Source: Streptococcus sp. X13SY08 (lineage in GTDB: Bacteria; Bacillota; Bacilli; Lactobacillales; Streptococcaceae). Taken from it: DNA of 64,000 nt. The DNA lies in contig NZ_LFYO02000003.1 in the NCBI RefSeq assembly GCF_001182825.2, positions 1-64,000 of the forward strand, in the 5' to 3' direction. Shown here one piece after another: positions 30,432 to 39,391 of the stretch. The notes beneath the pieces were generated by a model. That model was not told where the DNA came from and made no database searches. It saw nothing but the letters and a program-made list of their open reading frames with translations. Every line of letters starts with the position of its first letter. Position 1 is the stretch's first letter. Position numbers and translations under genes: made by a program.

Positions 30432-30977
30432 TTGAAACAGGATTTGCTTGAAAATCCAGATATGCGGGCAATTTTAGAGATCATAGCAGAGCTGAATTTA
30501 CAAGATGGTTGGTTGTGTGCAGGTAGTATACGCAATTTTATATGGAATAAACGGAGTCAGCTACCAGCTTTTGACCAGAAAACAGATGTGGATGTTATCT
30601 TTTTTGATCCGCAGATTTCCTGTGAAGAGACTTGTCAGCTGGAAGAAAATTTGAAAAAGACCCATCCTCAGTATCGTTGGGAATTGAAAAATCAAGTTTA
30701 TATGCATAATCATAATCCCCAAACGCTAACATACCTCAGTGCGCGTGATGTCATGTTTAAATATCCTGAAACCTGCACTGCGATTGGAGTGCGTTTGACG
30801 AGTATCGGGCAAGTGGAAGTCTATTGTCCCTATGGCTTAGAGGCAATTTGCGAATTTATCGTGAGACCGACGCCTTATTTTCTAGACAATGCAGAACGGA
30901 TGTCCTTGTATGATAAGCGCATTGCCAAGAAAAATTGGGGACAAAAATGGCCACAATTGCAGTTTAGACTGGACTAA
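30432..30977 (+). CDS. Nucleotidyltransferase-fold family protein (DUF925)
   Basis: The 181-residue product matches the NTP_transf_6/DUF925 family: WLCAGSIRNFIWN near residue 27, then KTDVDVIFFD, which supplies the acidic pair of a nucleotidyltransferase fold. TTG 30432 is the start of the open frame but lacks a good ribosome site. The true start may be ATG 30412 if one base is wrong between them (MTYK...DDLKQ). Substrate is unknown. The rest is intact. Confidence 0.75.
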   Translation: MKQDLLENPDMRAILEIIAELNLQDGWLCAGSIRNFIWNKRSQLPAFDQKTDVDVIFFDPQISCEETCQLEENLKKTHPQYRWELKNQVYMHNHNPQTLTYLSARDVMFKYPETCTAIGVRLTSIGQVEVYCPYGLEAICEFIVRPTPYFLDNAERMSLYDKRIAKKNWGQKWPQLQFRLD

Positions 30978-31082
30978 TTAGTCCTATTTGACGTACAGCG
31001 AATTTTGGAATAAAATAAAGGTAGAGTGAGTTGACTTGCCAGCTCATCTTTTCTTTGTAGGAATGGCAATAGGAGGAAAGAT

Positions 31083-31790
31083 ATGAAAACAAAAGAGATG
31101 GGTGCTCGATCAGCTGTTTATTTACTTGGCGTTATCCTGCTGGGGGCAGGTATTTCCCTCAATACCGAGGCGGCACTAGGTGTTTCTCCCGTCATTTCGA
31201 TTGCCTACAATCTCTCGCAAATCCTACATATCTCCATTGGGACCATGAGTTTTCTCTATTACTGCTTCCTGATTGTATTACAGTTTCTTTTACTTGGGAA
31301 AAAGGCAGAGCTGCTGCTATTGATGCAAGTTTTGGCTGGTTTTTTTACTAGTATCTTTATTCAATTGTTTGATAACGTTTTGCGTGTACCTGAAGAAATG
31401 AGTATGCGGCTCATCTTTCTTCTTTTGGCTATTTTCCTAACAGGATTGGGAGCTTCCCTGACCATTGTCATGCGCCTGATTCCGAATCCCGCAGATGCTC
31501 TGGCAAAAACCATCGGAGATATTCTTCGAAAAGACTTTGGTTTCGGGAAAAATTTACTGGATGCAACTTGCTTAGTGATTGCGCTCATCATTAGTTTTTC
31601 CTTCGGAAAAGGTTTCTTGGGAATTGGGGTTGGGTCCATAGTTGCAGTGGTTTTGACGGGACGTGTTGTTGCGCTCTGCCATCCTTATTCTGAAGAAATT
31701 TATCAGCTTATAGAAAATAGAGGCAGAGAAAATTCTCCGCCTCTTTCTTCCATATTTAGCTATGGACTGAATGTAAAATATCATCAATAG
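31083..31790 (+). CDS. YczE/YyaS/YitT-family integral membrane protein
   Basis: The 235-residue product has about five transmembrane helices. GISLNTEAALGVSPVISIAYNL in pieces (LGVSPVISIAY) and NPADALAKTIGD are family features. AGGAGG precedes the ATG. The last about 25 residues are encoded across a terminator hairpin at 31719-31752, so the natural stop may have been lost and the C-terminus extended. Function is unknown. Confidence 0.8.
   Translation: MKTKEMGARSAVYLLGVILLGAGISLNTEAALGVSPVISIAYNLSQILHISIGTMSFLYYCFLIVLQFLLLGKKAELLLLMQVLAGFFTSIFIQLFDNVLRVPEEMSMRLIFLLLAIFLTGLGASLTIVMRLIPNPADALAKTIGDILRKDFGFGKNLLDATCLVIALIISFSFGKGFLGIGVGSIVAVVLTGRVVALCHPYSEEIYQLIENRGRENSPPLSSIFSYGLNVKYHQ
31719..31752. 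terminator. Hairpin terminator inside the 3' end of the YczE frame
   Basis: AGAGGC...GCCTCT is followed by TTTCTTCC. A convergent gene (nrdG) ends at 31797, so it may serve either strand. Confidence 0.55.
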
Positions 31791-31796
31791 GGATTT

Positions 31797-32405
31797 TTAG
31801 TCAGCATGATTGATTTGTTCGTAAGAATGTTGCCCATCATTGAGCTTGTCCCAGATGACTACCTGACCAGCTGCCAGAGATTTTTGGACATCGATGATGC
31901 GCTGGTTGGATGAACCACGAAATTGTAGCATGAGATTGCGCTTGGAACGGTCAAATCGTCCGTCCACCAAGATGTCAATCAGACCTAGCAGTTCCAGTTT
32001 ATCTTCAGTTTCTAGCATCATTTCTTCCCAAGTATAGCCAGTCCAGGACCAGATATCCTTTTCTGGTAATTCTTGACGAATGTGTTTGACTAGTGGCAGG
32101 AGAATTCCTATATTGAGGAAGGGGTCACCTCCCAAAAGAGTCAGGCCCTGCACATAGGGCTGTGCCAAATCTGCCATGATTCGCTCTTCCAACTCTGGTG
32201 TGTAAGGAATACCTGCACGAAAATTCCACGTTGCGACGTTGTAGCAGCCCTGGCAGTGAAACATGCAACCTGCTACATAGAGGGAATTGCGGACACCCTC
32301 ACCATCTACGAAGTTAAAAGCCTTGTAGTCAATAATATGCCCTTGGCTAAGTTCTGCAGATTTCCATTCGCCAGGCTTCGGCGTGTTCCAATTCTTTTCC
32401 CTCAC
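31797..32405 (-). CDS. nrdG: Anaerobic ribonucleotide reductase activating protein
   Basis: NrdG is the radical-SAM activase that puts the glycyl radical on NrdD. The cluster motif CMFHCQGC (C-x3-C-x2-C) is present, followed by LTLLGGDPF, the SAM-binding GGE-like motif. GTG 32405 is chosen: GAGG lies 5 bp upstream and the product (202 residues) then matches family length. An upstream in-frame codon at 32471 lies inside the acetyltransferase gene. The gene follows nrdD on the same strand with four small genes between. Confidence 0.93.
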   Translation of the reverse strand: MREKNWNTPKPGEWKSAELSQGHIIDYKAFNFVDGEGVRNSLYVAGCMFHCQGCYNVATWNFRAGIPYTPELEERIMADLAQPYVQGLTLLGGDPFLNIGILLPLVKHIRQELPEKDIWSWTGYTWEEMMLETEDKLELLGLIDILVDGRFDRSKRNLMLQFRGSSNQRIIDVQKSLAAGQVVIWDKLNDGQHSYEQINHAD

Positions 32406-32412
32406 ATTGTCC

Positions 32413-32919
32413 TCATTCTGGATTAATCCAATATCTTTCTGTATCATCACGTACATCCTCCAACACTCCACCGTTTTTAAGGATTACCGCGCGGTTGGCA
32501 GCATTGGTCTCGTCACAAGTGACAAGCACCTTTGAGATGTTTTTGGAAATAGCTACGCTGAGACCTTGACGGAGCATTTGGGTCGCGTAACTCTTTCCTT
32601 GCTGGCTAGGTCGTACCGAATAGCCGATATGACCACCATGATGCAGCAAAAAATCACTCAGTCGCAAACGTAAATTGAGAAATCCAACGGCTTTTCCATC
32701 AACAAATCCTACAAATTGCACCGCAGGTACCCAGCTATCGGGAATATTGAGCCCCATTTCCTCATCAGTATTTCCAGCAATCCACTCTTCGTAGTCAAAG
32801 TGTTCTGCATCCCAAAATCCGCCATCGTGGGCAGCTGTCGTTTCTTCAAATTCTCGCATAAGATCTAGTACAGCTTCCTTATCTTCCAAAGTTGGTCTTC
32901 GTAGGTCTAATTTGGTCAT
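32413..32919 (-). CDS. GNAT-family N-acetyltransferase
   Basis: The 168-residue product has GNAT features: the central VGFVDGKAVGFLNLRLRL strand region in part (VDGKAVGFLNL), the acetyl-CoA loop RPSQQGKSYATQML, and the C-terminal NAANRAVILKNGG. It sits between nrdD and nrdG as in pneumococcus. Its stop is 8 bp before the nrdG start. The substrate is unknown. The gene is intact. Confidence 0.88.
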   Translation of the reverse strand: MTKLDLRRPTLEDKEAVLDLMREFEETTAAHDGGFWDAEHFDYEEWIAGNTDEEMGLNIPDSWVPAVQFVGFVDGKAVGFLNLRLRLSDFLLHHGGHIGYSVRPSQQGKSYATQMLRQGLSVAISKNISKVLVTCDETNAANRAVILKNGGVLEDVRDDTERYWINPE

Positions 32920-32922
32920 TGA

Positions 32923-33858
32923 TTATCCTTTCGGTAAGTTCAGATCTAATGGTCCAGTATTTTCTATTGCAGTATTGATTTGTTGGCAAATCCAGTGACT
33001 AAGCAGGCTTGATTCTGGTGTGACAGGATTTATATTAGTCTTTATAGCATCGATAAATGCTAAAATAATGGACTCAAACCCTCGTTTGTAAAGGGTAGTG
33101 TCCCATGAACCAAAATGTTCAATTGTTTGTTTGGTTCCCTCAAAAATGGACAAGTTTTCCAAGTTCTCCAAATGGTAGGTAGCACGAGATATCTGTACTT
33201 CCATGATTTCCCGACGACTGCCTGATTGCAGGTTCATGCTGGCCAAGATAGTAGATTGAGCTGTTTCCAAGGTCACAGATACTTGGTACAGTTGCCCATC
33301 TTTTTTATGGAACTGATAGCGTCCGCTGAGCAATTCTTGATCTGTTAAAAAGAGGGCTGTGTCCAGTGGATGGACGAAGAAATCAAAGAGTTTGAACTGG
33401 AAATTGCCAGATTGATTAACATCATTCTTTTCCACATAAATGCGGGTCTTATCAACCTGCTCTGCCATTTTCAAAACTTTGGGCGCAAAGCGACGATTGA
33501 AGCCCGCCATGAGAAAGGTGCTATGCGCCTCCGCCAAATCATAGAGCTCTTTGGTCTGGGCATATCTTTCCGTGAGAGGTTTGTCCATGTAGACGGGAAT
33601 GCCCTTTTGGAGAAAAGCTTGTGTCGTTTCGAAGCGAGCAATGGTGGCTGTGTGGATAAAGACACCATCAAGTGGAGCAGCAGCCAGTGCTTGTAGGCTA
33701 CCGTAGGTAGTAACAGTACCAAAAAGCTCAGCAACCTCTGCCAAAACTTCTTGATTTCTGGTAAAAAGATGCCAATGAATATCAGGGAATTGGCGCATAA
33801 AAGGTAAATAAGCCTTCTGCGAAATCCCTCCTAAACCGACAATGCCAATGTGTAGCAT
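32923..33858 (-). CDS. Gfo/Idh/MocA-family oxidoreductase
   Basis: The 311-residue product has an N-terminal Rossmann fold (IGIVGLGGISQKAYLP), the YMDKPLTERYAQ segment with the conserved Lys-Pro, and a C-terminal substrate domain. ATG 33858 (MLHIGIVGL) is chosen over 33900 because the family starts there and GAAAGAAG lies upstream. It is NAD(P)-dependent by family; the substrate is unknown. It is inserted in the nrdD-nrdG block. Confidence 0.88.
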   Translation of the reverse strand: MLHIGIVGLGGISQKAYLPFMRQFPDIHWHLFTRNQEVLAEVAELFGTVTTYGSLQALAAAPLDGVFIHTATIARFETTQAFLQKGIPVYMDKPLTERYAQTKELYDLAEAHSTFLMAGFNRRFAPKVLKMAEQVDKTRIYVEKNDVNQSGNFQFKLFDFFVHPLDTALFLTDQELLSGRYQFHKKDGQLYQVSVTLETAQSTILASMNLQSGSRREIMEVQISRATYHLENLENLSIFEGTKQTIEHFGSWDTTLYKRGFESIILAFIDAIKTNINPVTPESSLLSHWICQQINTAIENTGPLDLNLPKG

Positions 33859-33910
33859 ATTTTTCTTCTTTCTTTTTGGTATCATACAATAAAAGAGCAC
33901 GAGGCTCTTT

Positions 33911-34045
33911 TTATTTTTTCTTACTTTGAGCTTTCTTCAAAAGCTCTTGTACACGTGATTTTTTATCACTTTTCACAACCGAATGCTTCTCGTGGAATTT
34001 CTCCACACGTTGCATTCCCTTATAATCTAATTGAAATTTTCCCAT
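33911..34045 (-). CDS. Conserved 44-residue basic protein of the nrd locus
   Basis: The small frame MGKFQLDYKGMQRVEKF... is Lys-rich at the C-terminus (QSKKK). A similar tiny gene lies between nrdD and the acetyltransferase gene in other streptococci. No domain is recognised. Its position supports a real gene despite its size. Confidence 0.7.
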   Translation of the reverse strand: MGKFQLDYKGMQRVEKFHEKHSVVKSDKKSRVQELLKKAQSKKK

Positions 34046-34293
34046 AACATAAGATACAAAGCCGTTAAGCGACACGCAACAAAATAGGAAGTATGACGAC
34101 GCTACTCGCAGCTAGGAATTACTTATCTTTTTGTAAAGTGTCGTAGGCGTGTTCGGTTCCTTTCTAAGCTATAGTGGATAATAAGAGTTTTAGCCCGAGT
34201 TCGAATACTTGAGCGCCCTATTATTCCTTTCTATGCTGAAAGTCAGTTTTTATGACTTTTCTCTTTATTCTACCATAATGGAACGAAGCTTGC
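34046..34293. other. Gene-free spacer between two small minus-strand genes
   Basis: No supported open frame is present. The spacer includes short inverted repeats (GAAAGTCAGTTTTTATGACTTTTC near 34239-34262 and CGACAC/GTGTCG pieces). No family is recognised. Confidence 0.3.
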
Positions 34294-34572
34294 TTAGATC
34301 GGGCGGTCCGTAGTACTAGCCTTATGTTTCAAATAATGGCGAACTAATTCTTCCACGATATCATCAGGTTGACAGTGGCGGATATGGTTGCGAGCATTTT
34401 TGTAGCGGGGAATATAAGCGGGGTCTCCGCTGAGAATATAGCTTACAATTTGATGGATGGGATTGTAGCCAATTTCAGCCAATGAGTCAGACACAGCCTT
34501 CAAATCGGCACCCATCTCTTCGCGGTCTTCTAAATCAAAGCGAACGGTTTCGCTTTTTAATATTTCTGCCAT
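34294..34572 (-). CDS. IreB-family (UPF0297) protein, second copy behind nrdD
   Basis: The 92-residue product carries the UPF0297/IreB core: [10 protein letters not shown], then [23 protein letters not shown] in parts ([21 protein letters not shown]), KNARNHIR and [11 protein letters not shown]. IreB in enterococci is a small regulator phosphorylated by the IreK kinase; Thr7 of the ETVRF motif is kept here while the upstream Thr4 is not. ATG 34572 is chosen because GGATGAGG overlaps the nrdD stop 8 bp upstream. It is cotranscribed with nrdD by spacing. The usual ireB at 41417-41572 is separate and lacks the core. Confidence 0.8.
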   Translation of the reverse strand: MAEILKSETVRFDLEDREEMGADLKAVSDSLAEIGYNPIHQIVSYILSGDPAYIPRYKNARNHIRHCQPDDIVEELVRHYLKHKASTTDRPI

Positions 34573-34579
34573 AAAAGCC

Positions 34580-36772
34580 TCATCCTTGTCCTGAAGATAG
34601 AATACTTGCCCCATTCATGTGTTTGACGCGTGCTGAAATTTCTTTATGGCGACCATGCACCATTGGGCGGGCCTGAGGATTGCCTAGATAGCCACAAGTG
34701 CGTTTGACCACGTCAACGGTTTTAGGGTCAGTATTGCCACAGTTTGGACACTTGAAGCCACGTTCAGTTGGTTCAAAGTCGCCTTCAAAGTCACAGAGAT
34801 AACACTTGTCAATCGGTGTATTGGTTCCTAAATATCCTACGCGGTCGTAGGCATAGTCCCAAACGGCTTCCAGAGCCTTAGGGTTTTGCTGGAGCACAGG
34901 ATATTCACAATAATGGATGAAGCCACCGCTAGCACCTGCTTCAGGATAAACCTTTTCAAAGTCTAATTTTTCAAATGGGGCCGAGTTTTTGCGGACATCA
35001 TAATGGAAGGAATTGGTGTAGTAATCTTTGTCTGTGATATTCTCGACTAGGCCAAATTTCTCCTTGTCTAGACGGCAGAAGCGGTCTGTCAAGCTCTCAG
35101 ATGGTGTCGAGTAAACAGAAAAATGATAGTCGTATTTATCCGACCAAGCTCCACAAAGTTCTTTCATCTGTTTCACGATAGAGACCGTAAAGTCTTTAGC
35201 TTGTGCATTGTTCTCCCAATTACCTCCGTAAAAGACGCTAGCGACTTCATAAAGACCTATATAACCTAGAGAAATGGTAGCTCTGCGGTGTTTAAAGAGT
35301 TGATCCACGTCATCAAATTTTTCAAGACGTTGGCCGAAAGCACCGTATTGATAGAGGATGGGCGCGTTAGCGGGCGTCGCTTCCTTGACGCGCTCCACAC
35401 GATAAACCAAGGCGTCGTGTGCAATCTGCATGCGTTCTTGGAACAAATCCCAGAATTTCTCCTTATCTCCTTTGGATTCCATGGCAATCCGTGGTAAATT
35501 GATGGTCACAACGCCCAAATTCATACGACCAGATGTCACATCCTGCCCATTTTGATCTTTCCAACCTTGCAAGAAAGAGCGGCACCCCATTGGAGCCTTA
35601 AATGAACCCGTCAAATCAATAATCTTGTCGTAGCTGAGCATATCAGGGTACATGCGTTTGGTAGCACATTCCAAGGCTAACTGTTTGATGTCGTAGTTGG
35701 GTGAAACAGGCTCCAAGTTGAGACCACGTTTGACGGTGAAAATCAATTTAGGGAAAATAGCGGTGCGGTGCTCACTACCGAGACCTGCAATACGGATGTT
35801 AAGGATGGCTTTTTGAATTTCGCGTTCAAACCAAGAAGTTCCCAAACCGAATCCGAGTGATGTAAATGGCGTTTGTCCATTAGAGGTAAAGAGTGTGTTA
35901 ATCTCATATTCTAAGGATTGCATGGCATCGTAGATATCTTTTTGTGTTTTTTCACGGGCGTAAGCCTCATGCTGATCAGGCAAGACCCATTTTTCCGCGT
36001 CAGCCATGTGTTTTTTGAAATTCAGTTCTGCGTATGGTGCCAAAAATTCATCAATTCGATCTGCGGTACAACCACCATATTGGCTAGAAGCCACATTAGC
36101 GATGATTTGAGAAATCTGGGCGGTTGCTGTTTGGATGGATTTTGGACTTTCCACCTCGGCATTGCCGATTTTAAAACCATTTGCCAACATACCTTTGAAA
36201 TCAATGAGGCAGCAGTTGGTCATGGGCGTGTAAGGGCTGTAATCCAAATCGTGGTAGTGGATATCCCCTTTTTGGTGGGCATTAGCCACGTGAGGTGGCA
36301 ACATTTTCAGTCCGATAGATTTTCCGACGATCCCTGCGGTTAAATCACGCTGGGTATTGAAAACATCACTATCTTTGTTGGCATTTTCATTGACTACCGT
36401 CTGATCCTTGTTAATCAGTTTGTCGATGGTGAAGTTGATATCAGTCGCCTGTGAGCGCGCGAAATCACGTTGTGTACGGTAGTGGATATACTCTTTAGCC
36501 AAGGGGTATTCGTTGGCCTCCAACAGTTCGTGTTCCACGATGTTTTGAATTTCGTAAATCTTGATATCTTTGGAAAAACGTTCGTAAATCTCAGTCTCCA
36601 CTCGGCGGCAAATCTCTGCTAATTTTACTTCCATGAAATCAGAATCCGGCGAAATTTTGCGGCTTGCCTTCAAGAGGGCTTCGTGGATTTTTTCCATATC
36701 AAAGCTCACTCGACGGCCGTCACGCTTAATGACCATCATATTTTGTATGGGGACGAGATCTACTTTTTCCAT
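34580..36772 (-). CDS. nrdD: Anaerobic ribonucleoside-triphosphate reductase
   Basis: NrdD reduces NTPs to dNTPs without oxygen, using a glycyl radical. The product has 730 residues. An N-terminal ATP-cone ([16 protein letters not shown]) is followed by the barrel domain, the zinc site CYLCDFEGD...CPNCG and the glycyl-radical segment [16 protein letters not shown] 36772 with AAGGAGTG upstream is chosen; an in-frame codon at 36865 lies in the promoter region. An NrdR-type box precedes it. The gene is intact. Confidence 0.95.
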   Translation of the reverse strand: MEKVDLVPIQNMMVIKRDGRRVSFDMEKIHEALLKASRKISPDSDFMEVKLAEICRRVETEIYERFSKDIKIYEIQNIVEHELLEANEYPLAKEYIHYRTQRDFARSQATDINFTIDKLINKDQTVVNENANKDSDVFNTQRDLTAGIVGKSIGLKMLPPHVANAHQKGDIHYHDLDYSPYTPMTNCCLIDFKGMLANGFKIGNAEVESPKSIQTATAQISQIIANVASSQYGGCTADRIDEFLAPYAELNFKKHMADAEKWVLPDQHEAYAREKTQKDIYDAMQSLEYEINTLFTSNGQTPFTSLGFGLGTSWFEREIQKAILNIRIAGLGSEHRTAIFPKLIFTVKRGLNLEPVSPNYDIKQLALECATKRMYPDMLSYDKIIDLTGSFKAPMGCRSFLQGWKDQNGQDVTSGRMNLGVVTINLPRIAMESKGDKEKFWDLFQERMQIAHDALVYRVERVKEATPANAPILYQYGAFGQRLEKFDDVDQLFKHRRATISLGYIGLYEVASVFYGGNWENNAQAKDFTVSIVKQMKELCGAWSDKYDYHFSVYSTPSESLTDRFCRLDKEKFGLVENITDKDYYTNSFHYDVRKNSAPFEKLDFEKVYPEAGASGGFIHYCEYPVLQQNPKALEAVWDYAYDRVGYLGTNTPIDKCYLCDFEGDFEPTERGFKCPNCGNTDPKTVDVVKRTCGYLGNPQARPMVHGRHKEISARVKHMNGASILSSGQG

Positions 36773-36867
36773 GTTCTTCACTCCTTTATCTAACTGTCTT
36801 ATAGTGTAGCAGCATTTTTTACAAAAATCAATATCTAGTAGACGCATTTCAAAAAATGTTTTCAATT

Positions 36868-36883
36868 ATACTATATATAGTGT
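36868..36883 (-). promoter_or_regulatory. NrdR box upstream of nrdD
   Basis: On the minus strand ACACTATATATAGTAT is a near-perfect 16-bp palindrome matching the NrdR consensus acaCwAtATaTwGtgt. A partial second box (ACACTATAAG) lies at about 36799-36808. Confidence 0.75.
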
Positions 36884-36902
36884 GAAACTAAAGTGGCACA
36901 AA

Positions 36903-36935
36903 GAAAAAGAAAACGGTGTTTTCACAGCCGTTTTC
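36903..36935 (-). terminator. Terminator of the large membrane protein gene
   Basis: GAAAACGG pairs with CCGTTTTC; an A run on the plus strand at 36903-36908 gives the U tract. Confidence 0.82.
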
Positions 36936-38502
36936 AATTATTTTTTTGATATAAGGTCAAGTAGGATGTGTCTGTATCTACGATATTGTAATTTTTTTCA
37001 AGATTACTTTTGACATTTTTGAGGAGTGGAATGTCCTTATTGACTACCACATATTGCGCCTTATTTTTATTTAAATCGTAAGTGATGACTTGCTGATTAG
37101 TAGTCTTGTCCAAATGTGGTTTCACAGTAATAAAGGTTCCGGCAGACAGATGCTGACTTTCCAGATAGACTTGAGCATTATCGTCCCAAGCATAAATACT
37201 GGCGTCTGCTTCAGCATGTTCTTTGATGTAATGGGCAATGCTCGTGCGCTCCTGTGCTACCTGTCCTTCTAGTAGATAGAAGATGACCGGTTGGAGTGGA
37301 ATGTACATGCAGGCCAGAAGTGGCAAGAAGAGACTCGCTTTTAAGTAGCTAAATGAGGCTTGGGATTCTTCTTCGTATTCTTCATAGTCAGCGTGAGCAT
37401 CTATTTCTTTAGGGAGTTGCAACGCTACCATCAAAAATCCATAAGGTAAGATAGCAATCAATTGGTGCAAATCAAATGATTGGTTGCCCAAGATGAAGAT
37501 TAGTTGAGCTAGGAAAGTTAAGAGAGCAACGACTTTCATATAACGACGTCTTTCATCTCTTAATGAGCCCAGAGTCTTGAAGAAGGTTATTAAAAATCCA
37601 GAAATGACTAAGACAGCACCGATGATGAGAGCAGGAGTTGTCAAATGATCCAACTGAAAATTTAGGTCAAGATTGTAGAGGAAGGTTTGCGAAATAGCAA
37701 CACCTAAAATCTGCTTGATAAAGGTGTAGTAGCCTACAGAGTAGATTACTAGCAAAAAGCCAAACAAACCAGCCAATAATTGGTAAAAACCTCTCGCTTT
37801 GCGCTTATACTTAATGTTGTAACCAAGAAGAATTAGCGTTGCGACTGCCCAAAGCAGAACGCTTTTGGGGTCAATCATAAAGACGATGGCGGCATCCATT
37901 CCGTAGAAAATAAAGCCTTCATCTCGTACAGCATTGTCAAAATAACGGACCAAGAACCACAAGCTAGTCAAAATAAATGGCAGAGCGAGCAAGCTAGCAT
38001 AGAGACCCCCAAAATCCAGCGCTAAAATGAATAAATAAAACCAAACTGTCAATTGATTGGTGATTGGATGACTTTGGCTATAATAACCGACAATCTTGTC
38101 AAAGAAAATTCCCGCGACAAAAAGAGCGATGAACTGTAAAATAGCCAGTCCAATGGTCGTACCAAAAGAAGAGCCAAGCTGTGTCAACAAATAAAAGAGA
38201 ACTCCACTAGAACCGAAGAAATCCCCGTAAGGACTGCGACCTGCTTGCATGGCAAAACCAGCGTACAGATTTTGCGATTGGATGCTGTTGGCCATTTCAG
38301 TCAAAAAAGGATTGGCAACGCTTATAAGGCTGAGCAAAAGACTCCACAAGAGGGATTGCCAAATCGTCAAGGGTAAAATCTTATCTTTGAAATGTTCGTT
38401 AAAAGATGGTGCCTCTACTTGCATTCTTCTGCGTTTAGAAGCTTGACGACTTCTTCGTGTATAGCCTTCGTAGGCTTCGAGTTCTTGATCGCTTATTGTC
38501 AT
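36934..38502 (-). CDS. Polytopic membrane protein, GT-C glycosyltransferase-like
   Basis: The 522-residue product has a basic N-terminal tail (RRSRQASKRRR), about ten to eleven transmembrane helices, and a C-terminal soluble domain (about 430-522). The first loop AGRSPYGDFFGSSGVLFYLL ends in a pattern seen in dolichyl-phosphate-mannose-like (ArnT/PMT) transferases (G-x-PYxDFF). A role in decorating a surface polymer is inferred only. It is streptococcal and intact. Confidence 0.7.
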   Translation of the reverse strand: MTISDQELEAYEGYTRRSRQASKRRRMQVEAPSFNEHFKDKILPLTIWQSLLWSLLLSLISVANPFLTEMANSIQSQNLYAGFAMQAGRSPYGDFFGSSGVLFYLLTQLGSSFGTTIGLAILQFIALFVAGIFFDKIVGYYSQSHPITNQLTVWFYLFILALDFGGLYASLLALPFILTSLWFLVRYFDNAVRDEGFIFYGMDAAIVFMIDPKSVLLWAVATLILLGYNIKYKRKARGFYQLLAGLFGFLLVIYSVGYYTFIKQILGVAISQTFLYNLDLNFQLDHLTTPALIIGAVLVISGFLITFFKTLGSLRDERRRYMKVVALLTFLAQLIFILGNQSFDLHQLIAILPYGFLMVALQLPKEIDAHADYEEYEEESQASFSYLKASLFLPLLACMYIPLQPVIFYLLEGQVAQERTSIAHYIKEHAEADASIYAWDDNAQVYLESQHLSAGTFITVKPHLDKTTNQQVITYDLNKNKAQYVVVNKDIPLLKNVKSNLEKNYNIVDTDTSYLTLYQKNN

Positions 38503-38556
38503 GAGTCACTCCTTGGTATCAATTCTTTCACATTATACCAAAAAGAAAGCTTTCTG

Positions 38557-38670
38557 TCATTTACTCTTTTGGACTTGTTTAATTTGAGAAAAACGCTCTA
38601 ACTCACGAAAAGTATGATATTTTTTAGCTTGAAATAGTCTCAAAAAATGGTGTAGGTTGTCAGTTTTCAT
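38557..38670 (-). CDS. Possible 37-residue basic peptide gene
   Basis: The frame MKTDNLHHFLRLFQAKKYH... lies just upstream of the membrane protein gene on the same strand. The ribosome site is weak and no family is recognised. It could be a chance frame. Confidence 0.25.
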   Translation of the reverse strand: MKTDNLHHFLRLFQAKKYHTFRELERFSQIKQVQKSK

Positions 38671-38689
38671 ACTTATTTATTCGTAAAAA

Positions 38690-38895
38690 AAGAGAGTGGG
38701 ATAAAAATCGATCAATCGCCATGAAATGAGATGTCGATTTTTTAGTACTTTTTCATTTTTGGGTACTGAGCTAAAATAGTCTACTAGGCTGTTTTCCCCC
38801 TACCTCCGCACAGTTGAGTAGGGAGATCGCTATCTCTTGCAGCATAAGAAAGGAGGACTTCCAATCAAGCACTGCGTTGAACGTCCACTACCTAA
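38690..38895. repeat. Intergenic repeat-like segment
   Basis: No gene is seen. AGAGAGTGGGATAAAAATCGA and CCCCTACCTCCGCACAG resemble, in reverse orientation, text in the 3110-3420 spacer. This suggests two copies of a degenerate dispersed element. Confidence 0.4.
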
Positions 38896-38900
38896 AAAGT

Positions 38901-38934
38901 GAAAAGAGTTGGGGCTTTTGACCCCAGCTCTTTC
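38901..38934 (-). terminator. Terminator of the lipoprotein gene
   Basis: GAAAAGAGTTGGGGC faces a nearly complementary CCCCAGCTCTTTC. Confidence 0.72.
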
Positions 38935-38946
38935 ATTCTAGTTATA

Positions 38947-39333
38947 TTATTGTTTAGTGTAGACAGCGGTCTCACCGTCATCTTCTTTCAAGGTTAAAGT
39001 AGAGCCCTCTAGCATGTAGGTTTTACTATCATCACCGATGACAATGACCTTGTTGGCTCCATCAACGGTTACTTGTTCAGAGTCCTTTTCTCCATCTTTT
39101 TCCATGGTTTCCAAGGTCCCCATACCGTCAGTAATGGTTAAGGTTTTTGTTTCGCCCATTTCCTCTAAGACATAGGTGCCATCAATTTCATTTGTTGTTT
39201 CGATAGCAGCCGTTGATGATTGTTGTGTGGTTTGTTGTTGATTTTGAACCATATCATCGTTGTCACCCATGTCACAGGCGACAAGGAGGGCAGAAGTAGC
39301 AAGTAAAGTGGTCAATGTTAGAATTTTCTTCAT
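38947..39333 (-). CDS. Small lipoprotein
   Basis: The 128-residue product starts with MKKILTLTTLLATSALLVAC, a lipoprotein signal with lipobox LVAC (Cys20). A Gln/Thr/Ser-rich linker (about 30-48) and a small acidic beta-rich domain (DGTYVLEEMGETKTLTI) follow. A hypothetical lipoprotein occupies this place after folC in other streptococci. Function is unknown. The gene is intact. Confidence 0.82.
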   Translation of the reverse strand: MKKILTLTTLLATSALLVACDMGDNDDMVQNQQQTTQQSSTAAIETTNEIDGTYVLEEMGETKTLTITDGMGTLETMEKDGEKDSEQVTVDGANKVIVIGDDSKTYMLEGSTLTLKEDDGETAVYTKQ

Positions 39334-39391
39334 TTGAAATTCCTCTCTTTCATTGTTACAACTCTATTTTAACGATTGTGTTGTCACTTTG

